NCBI GenBank assembly: GCA_947441325.1 | Contig: CANETR010000049.1 | Coordinates: 1 to 9,305, forward strand | Direction: 5' to 3' | Length of the DNA: 9,305 nt | From: Saprospiraceae bacterium | GTDB taxonomy: Bacteria > Bacteroidota > Bacteroidia > Chitinophagales > Saprospiraceae | In this document: in pieces, positions 5,682-9,305 of the stretch | How positions within the stretch are numbered: position 1 is the stretch's first letter | Layout of the letters: each line of letters opens with the position of its first letter | Translations under genes and position numbers: made by a program | Notes under the pieces: generated by a model | Databases searched by the model: none | Seen by the model: the letters and a program-made list of their open reading frames with translations, nothing else | What the model was told of the DNA's origin: nothing

Positions 5682-8600
5682 ATGGTTATGATTCGTTACA
5701 TGATTTTACTTTTACTTCTGTGTTTTGGAATCGGAGCTGCCAATGCGCAGACCACCGGTGACCTGCAGGGTAAGGTGCTGGACGAAAACGGGGAACCTTT
5801 GCCTTATGCCAATGTTGCCTTATTTAAAGGTGGTACATTAGTAAGAGGTACTTCAACCGATTTCGACGGTTTGTACAACTTCTCAAACATGGAAGCCGGT
5901 ACCTATGACATGGAAGTATCTTATGTTGGTCTACCAACTAAAAGAACTGAAGGTGTTATTATCAAGGTTGGTCAAGTGATGAATTTTGATGTTTCTTACA
6001 CTACTGAAGAAATTGCTACAGCAGTGGAAGGCGATTCCGGTAAAACCGTAATTGTAACGGCATTTAAAATTCCGCTGATCGAAGTTGACAACACTACTTC
6101 TGGTCAGACACTCGGTTCTGAGGACATTCAAAAACTCGCAACCCGCTCTATCAGCTCCATTAAAGCTACAACAGCCGGTGTATCTCAAAAAGATGAAGGC
6201 GAAGCAACAAATACCAACGGTAGCCGTAGTACCAGCGACGATACATACGTCGATGGTGTTCGTGTTATAGGTGGTGCTTCAATTCCAGAAACTGAAATTG
6301 ATCAGATACAGATCATTACTTCAGGTGTTCCTGCTGAATTTGGTGACGCTACTGGAGCTATCACCAATATCATTACAAAAGGCCCATCTGCTGAATTTAG
6401 TGGAGGTGTACAGCTCGAGACTTCTCAGTTTCTTGATCCCTTTGCTTCTTCAACAATTGACGTAAGTCTTGGTGGCCCAATCTTGAGTAAAATACAATTG
6501 GATGGTGATGGTAAAGCTATCACTAAAGATGGCAAAACCAAGAAAACAACAATACTTGGTTATCGCTTCGCAGGTCGTTACTCAACTAACCTCGATTCAC
6601 GTCCATCGGCATTGGGTTCTTTCCGCCTTACTGAAGAAGCAGAAGCTGCTATTTTAGCAAATCCTTTGCTTCCTGTTCCAAACGGTGCTGGTCGTATTAA
6701 TGCGTCTGAACAACTGAGCGCAGATGACCTTGTTCCTGTAGACGTTCGTCCCAATGGTCGCAACTCTACCGCTTTGGCAACAGTTAAGTTTGACTACAAA
6801 CCAAATCAGGATTTCTACTTTGTATTAGGAGCACAGGGACAGTTTGATTGGGGACGTTCGCCTTCAACAGCAAATCGTCTGTTCAACTCTGCACTCAATC
6901 CTGTGTACTATGCTGGCAACTGGCGTGTATATGCTCGTTTCCGCCATACTATTTCTAATACAATTTACAATGCTCAGGCTGGTGATAGTACGTCTATTCC
7001 TGTTTTCCAAAACTTTAGTTATGAAATTCAGGGTGACTACACTCAGGGCGACAATACATCTTATGACCCACGTTTCCAAGATCGTATGTGGGAATATGGA
7101 TATGTTGGTCAAATCCGTCGTAATCAGCGTCCTATAGTTGGTGTTATCGACACCAATGCAATTGTAAACTCTGTTGGAGATACACTAGGTTTCGAACCGG
7201 TATTTGGACATGCATTTAATCAAACTACATTCCTTGGTTATACACCAGCTGGTCAGGTTGGTTTTGATGGTGGATTGTCAAATTACAACAATGCCCTCGA
7301 TTTCAGTACAGTTACTGATATGGAATTGATGGAAGTTATCAATGGTCGCTTTACTACAACTGCCAATTCAGTTTTTGGCCTTTTCAACAATGCCTATAAT
7401 ACAGGTAACGGATTTGCTAAAGGAAACAATACACAAATTCGTGGTTCTGTTAAAGCTAATTTTGACCTTGTTACTAATAGAGGTAAGGTTCGTCACTCAA
7501 TTCAATTGGGTGGTGTGTATGAGCAGCGTGTATTCCGTTCATATAACCTTTCACCATTCAGCTTGTGGACTTTGGCCGATCAGTCTGCCAACAGTCATAT
7601 CTCTAATGCTGCAGATCCTAATAACCCAGTTTTGGATGAAAATGGAAATACAGTATTATTCTTCGATCCTTTCTCTCAGCGTTACTATACTCAGAACAAT
7701 TCTCTGATTCGTGATGATGAAGAAGGAAACCCTGTTGAGATGTCAGCATTTGCTCAAAATCTGCGCAACTTCCTTGGTAAAGATCCTGAAGATTGGGTAA
7801 ATGTTCATGAGATCAACCCCAATGATATGCAAATGAGTTGGTTCGATCCAACTACACTTATTTTGGGTTCACAGCAGCTAGTTAACTACTATGGTTATGA
7901 CTATTTAGGTAATGCATTGGGTACCAATGTTGCATACAACGATTTCTTCAATGCTACCGATGCAGAAGGTCGTAAAACACGTCCAGTTGCACCATTTGCT
8001 CCTATCTATGTTGCAGGTTATATTCAGGATAAATTTAAATACAAAGATATCATCTTCCGTCTTGGTCTTCGTTTCGACAGTTACGATGCCAATACCAAAG
8101 TATTGAAAGATCCATACTCTGTATCTGGTTATTATACTGCAAATGAATTCGAAAATAGTGCCTCTGGATATTCCGCTCCACAACAAACTGGTTTTGTTCG
8201 TCCGGGTAACATCGGTGATGAATATGCAGTTTATGTAAATGATAACAGCCCTGATGCATCTGTAATCGGTTATAGAAATGGTGAGCAATGGTTCGACGAA
8301 AATGGTCTTGCTGTTAATACACCAACTGAACTTGGAAGCATTGTATTGCCTGCACTTCGTGGTTTTTCAACTGCAATCAACGACCCTCAGGGTGAAGAGT
8401 ATAATCCTGATAATGCGTTCCGCGACTACACGCCAAGTTTGGTTGTGATGCCACGTATTTCCTTCTCTTTCCCAATTGGTGATAAAGCAAACTTCTATGC
8501 GAACTATGACATTTTGTCACAACGTCCGCCAGAGGCTACACTTGCAACTCCGCTTACTTATTTCAACTTCCGTAATAATCGTGACTTGATGGCGAATCCA

Positions 8601-9305
8601 AATCTTCGTCCTCAGCGCACAATCAACTATGAAGTAGGTTATCAGCAGGCATTGAATGAGAATTCAAAACTTAAGTTCTCATTGTTATATCGTGAAGAGC
8701 GTGATTTGATTCAGGCACGTCAATACGTATTGGCTTATCCTGTAACTTACCGTTCATTTGGTAATGATGACTTCTCAACTGTAAAATCTTTGAAAGTTGA
8801 ATACGATCGTCGTCGTATGAAAAACCTACGTATCATTGCCAACTATACATTGCAGTTTGCCGAAGGTACAGGTTCAAGCCCAACCTCATCATTGGCAGTT
8901 GCAGCAACAGACCTTCGCTACATCTTCCCGCTCGATTTCGATCAACGCCACGATATGTTCCTATTGTTGGATTACCGTTATGGTGAAGGCAAAGAGTATG
9001 ATGGTCCAAAAATTGGAAAAGTTGACATCCTTGAAAATACTGGTTTAAACCTTAATTTCAACCTTTCTTCAGGTACACCATTTACCAAAAGAGCAATTCC
9101 TGGTGGTATTGGTACAAACTTCAACTCACAACAGACTGAAGGTAGTATCAACGGAGCACGTATGCCATGGAATTTCCGTATCGATTTACGTCTCGACCGC
9201 GATTTTGTAATTGGAAAGAAATCTGCTAAGCCTGTTAATTGCAATGTTTACTTACGCGTTCAGAATGTTCTCAACTCACGTAATATACTCAATGTATATC
9301 CTGCA
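5682..9305 (+). CDS. TonB-dependent outer-membrane receptor with carboxypeptidase-like N-domain (3' end outside window)
   Basis: Outer-membrane active-uptake channel energised by TonB-ExbBD. The frame is open for 1208 codons to the window edge. Signal peptide: residues 1-22, with R5 before a leucine-rich core and likely cleavage at ANA|Q. The ATG at 5700 would lose the only basic residue, so 5682 or 5688 is the start. Residues about 25-110 form a CarboxypepD_reg-like beta-sandwich (GKVLDENGEPLPYANV...TDFDGLYNF). A TonB-box-like TVIVTA is at 122-127, and the plug follows to about 235 (YVDGVRV; SGVPAEFGDATGAI; NIITKG). The rest is an aromatic-rich beta-barrel with long loops, ending in a typical near-C-terminal VQNVLNSRNILNVYPA. 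Perhaps 50-100 residues are missing (inference). It lacks the SusC-specific plug signature and no SusD gene lies upstream. Arginine is mostly CGT, unlike the neighbours, suggesting high expression. The substrate is unknown. Confidence 0.93.
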   Translation, partial: MVMIRYMILLLLLCFGIGAANAQTTGDLQGKVLDENGEPLPYANVALFKGGTLVRGTSTDFDGLYNFSNMEAGTYDMEVSYVGLPTKRTEGVIIKVGQVMNFDVSYTTEEIATAVEGDSGKTVIVTAFKIPLIEVDNTTSGQTLGSEDIQKLATRSISSIKATTAGVSQKDEGEATNTNGSRSTSDDTYVDGVRVIGGASIPETEIDQIQIITSGVPAEFGDATGAITNIITKGPSAEFSGGVQLETSQFLDPFASSTIDVSLGGPILSKIQLDGDGKAITKDGKTKKTTILGYRFAGRYSTNLDSRPSALGSFRLTEEAEAAILANPLLPVPNGAGRINASEQLSADDLVPVDVRPNGRNSTALATVKFDYKPNQDFYFVLGAQGQFDWGRSPSTANRLFNSALNPVYYAGNWRVYARFRHTISNTIYNAQAGDSTSIPVFQNFSYEIQGDYTQGDNTSYDPRFQDRMWEYGYVGQIRRNQRPIVGVIDTNAIVNSVGDTLGFEPVFGHAFNQTTFLGYTPAGQVGFDGGLSNYNNALDFSTVTDMELMEVINGRFTTTANSVFGLFNNAYNTGNGFAKGNNTQIRGSVKANFDLVTNRGKVRHSIQLGGVYEQRVFRSYNLSPFSLWTLADQSANSHISNAADPNNPVLDENGNTVLFFDPFSQRYYTQNNSLIRDDEEGNPVEMSAFAQNLRNFLGKDPEDWVNVHEINPNDMQMSWFDPTTLILGSQQLVNYYGYDYLGNALGTNVAYNDFFNATDAEGRKTRPVAPFAPIYVAGYIQDKFKYKDIIFRLGLRFDSYDANTKVLKDPYSVSGYYTANEFENSASGYSAPQQTGFVRPGNIGDEYAVYVNDNSPDASVIGYRNGEQWFDENGLAVNTPTELGSIVLPALRGFSTAINDPQGEEYNPDNAFRDYTPSLVVMPRISFSFPIGDKANFYANYDILSQRPPEATLATPLTYFNFRNNRDLMANPNLRPQRTINYEVGYQQALNENSKLKFSLLYREERDLIQARQYVLAYPVTYRSFGNDDFSTVKSLKVEYDRRRMKNLRIIANYTLQFAEGTGSSPTSSLAVAATDLRYIFPLDFDQRHDMFLLLDYRYGEGKEYDGPKIGKVDILENTGLNLNFNLSSGTPFTKRAIPGGIGTNFNSQQTEGSINGARMPWNFRIDLRLDRDFVIGKKSAKPVNCNVYLRVQNVLNSRNILNVYPA

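Noticed and set aside
5727..5750. Possible lipoprotein signal (cysteine after the leucine run) in the receptor
   Set aside because: The cysteine at residue 14 is preceded by LLL, not a small residue, so it does not fit a lipobox. A signal peptidase I site at ANA|Q fits better.
6085..8288. Several 60-127-codon frames on both strands inside the receptor gene
   Set aside because: The receptor frame is continuous with family motifs throughout; the others are by-products of its codon bias, with odd residue composition.
1..9305. CRISPR array, tRNA/rRNA, insertion sequence, toxin-antitoxin or defence genes
   Set aside because: Looking through both strands I found no regularly spaced repeats, no cloverleaf-like or rRNA-like segments, no transposase or integrase motifs and no unexplained gap over 300 bp.

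Overview
The window looks like chromosomal DNA from a member of the Bacteroidota. The evidence is AT-rich DNA, spacers without purine-rich Shine-Dalgarno motifs, promoter-like TAnnTTTG elements of the Bacteroidota sigma-factor type, a large TonB-dependent receptor with an N-terminal carboxypeptidase-regulatory-like domain, and an M17 aminopeptidase with a VGKGVVYDTGG zinc-site signature that I associate with this phylum. I cannot place it more narrowly from sequence alone.

Layout. Everything left of about position 3480 is on the minus strand and everything right of about 3600 is on the plus strand, so a 136-bp divergent spacer (3477-3612) is the regulatory hub. Reading leftwards from the hub: an M17 leucyl aminopeptidase (3476-2028), then after 37 bp a fumarylacetoacetase (1990-719), then a hairpin that looks like a terminator or attenuator (693-663), then a MacB/FtsX-type ABC-transporter permease that runs off the left edge (646-1). 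Reading rightwards: the 16S rRNA dimethyltransferase RsmA/KsgA (3613-4446), a D-2-hydroxyacid dehydrogenase with its own candidate promoter (4541-5497), a 184-bp AT-rich spacer, and a TonB-dependent outer-membrane receptor of at least 1208 residues that runs off the right edge (5682-9305).

How the genes fit together. They do not form one obvious pathway. The aminopeptidase (peptide turnover) and the fumarylacetoacetase (last step of tyrosine breakdown, giving fumarate and acetoacetate) could be co-transcribed and both serve amino-acid catabolism. The permease needs an ATPase partner that is not visible here. RsmA is a housekeeping ribosome-maturation enzyme. The receptor has strongly biased codons (CGT, GGT, GTT) that suggest high expression; its substrate is unknown and no SusD-type partner lies upstream.

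I found no convincing new system, RNA gene, CRISPR array, insertion sequence or phage element. The points worth checking are regulatory: back-to-back -10-type elements in the divergent spacer, a hairpin abutting the permease start, and a dyad next to the dehydrogenase promoter. One enzyme question also stands out: the dehydrogenase resembles SerA but lacks its substrate-binding arginines.
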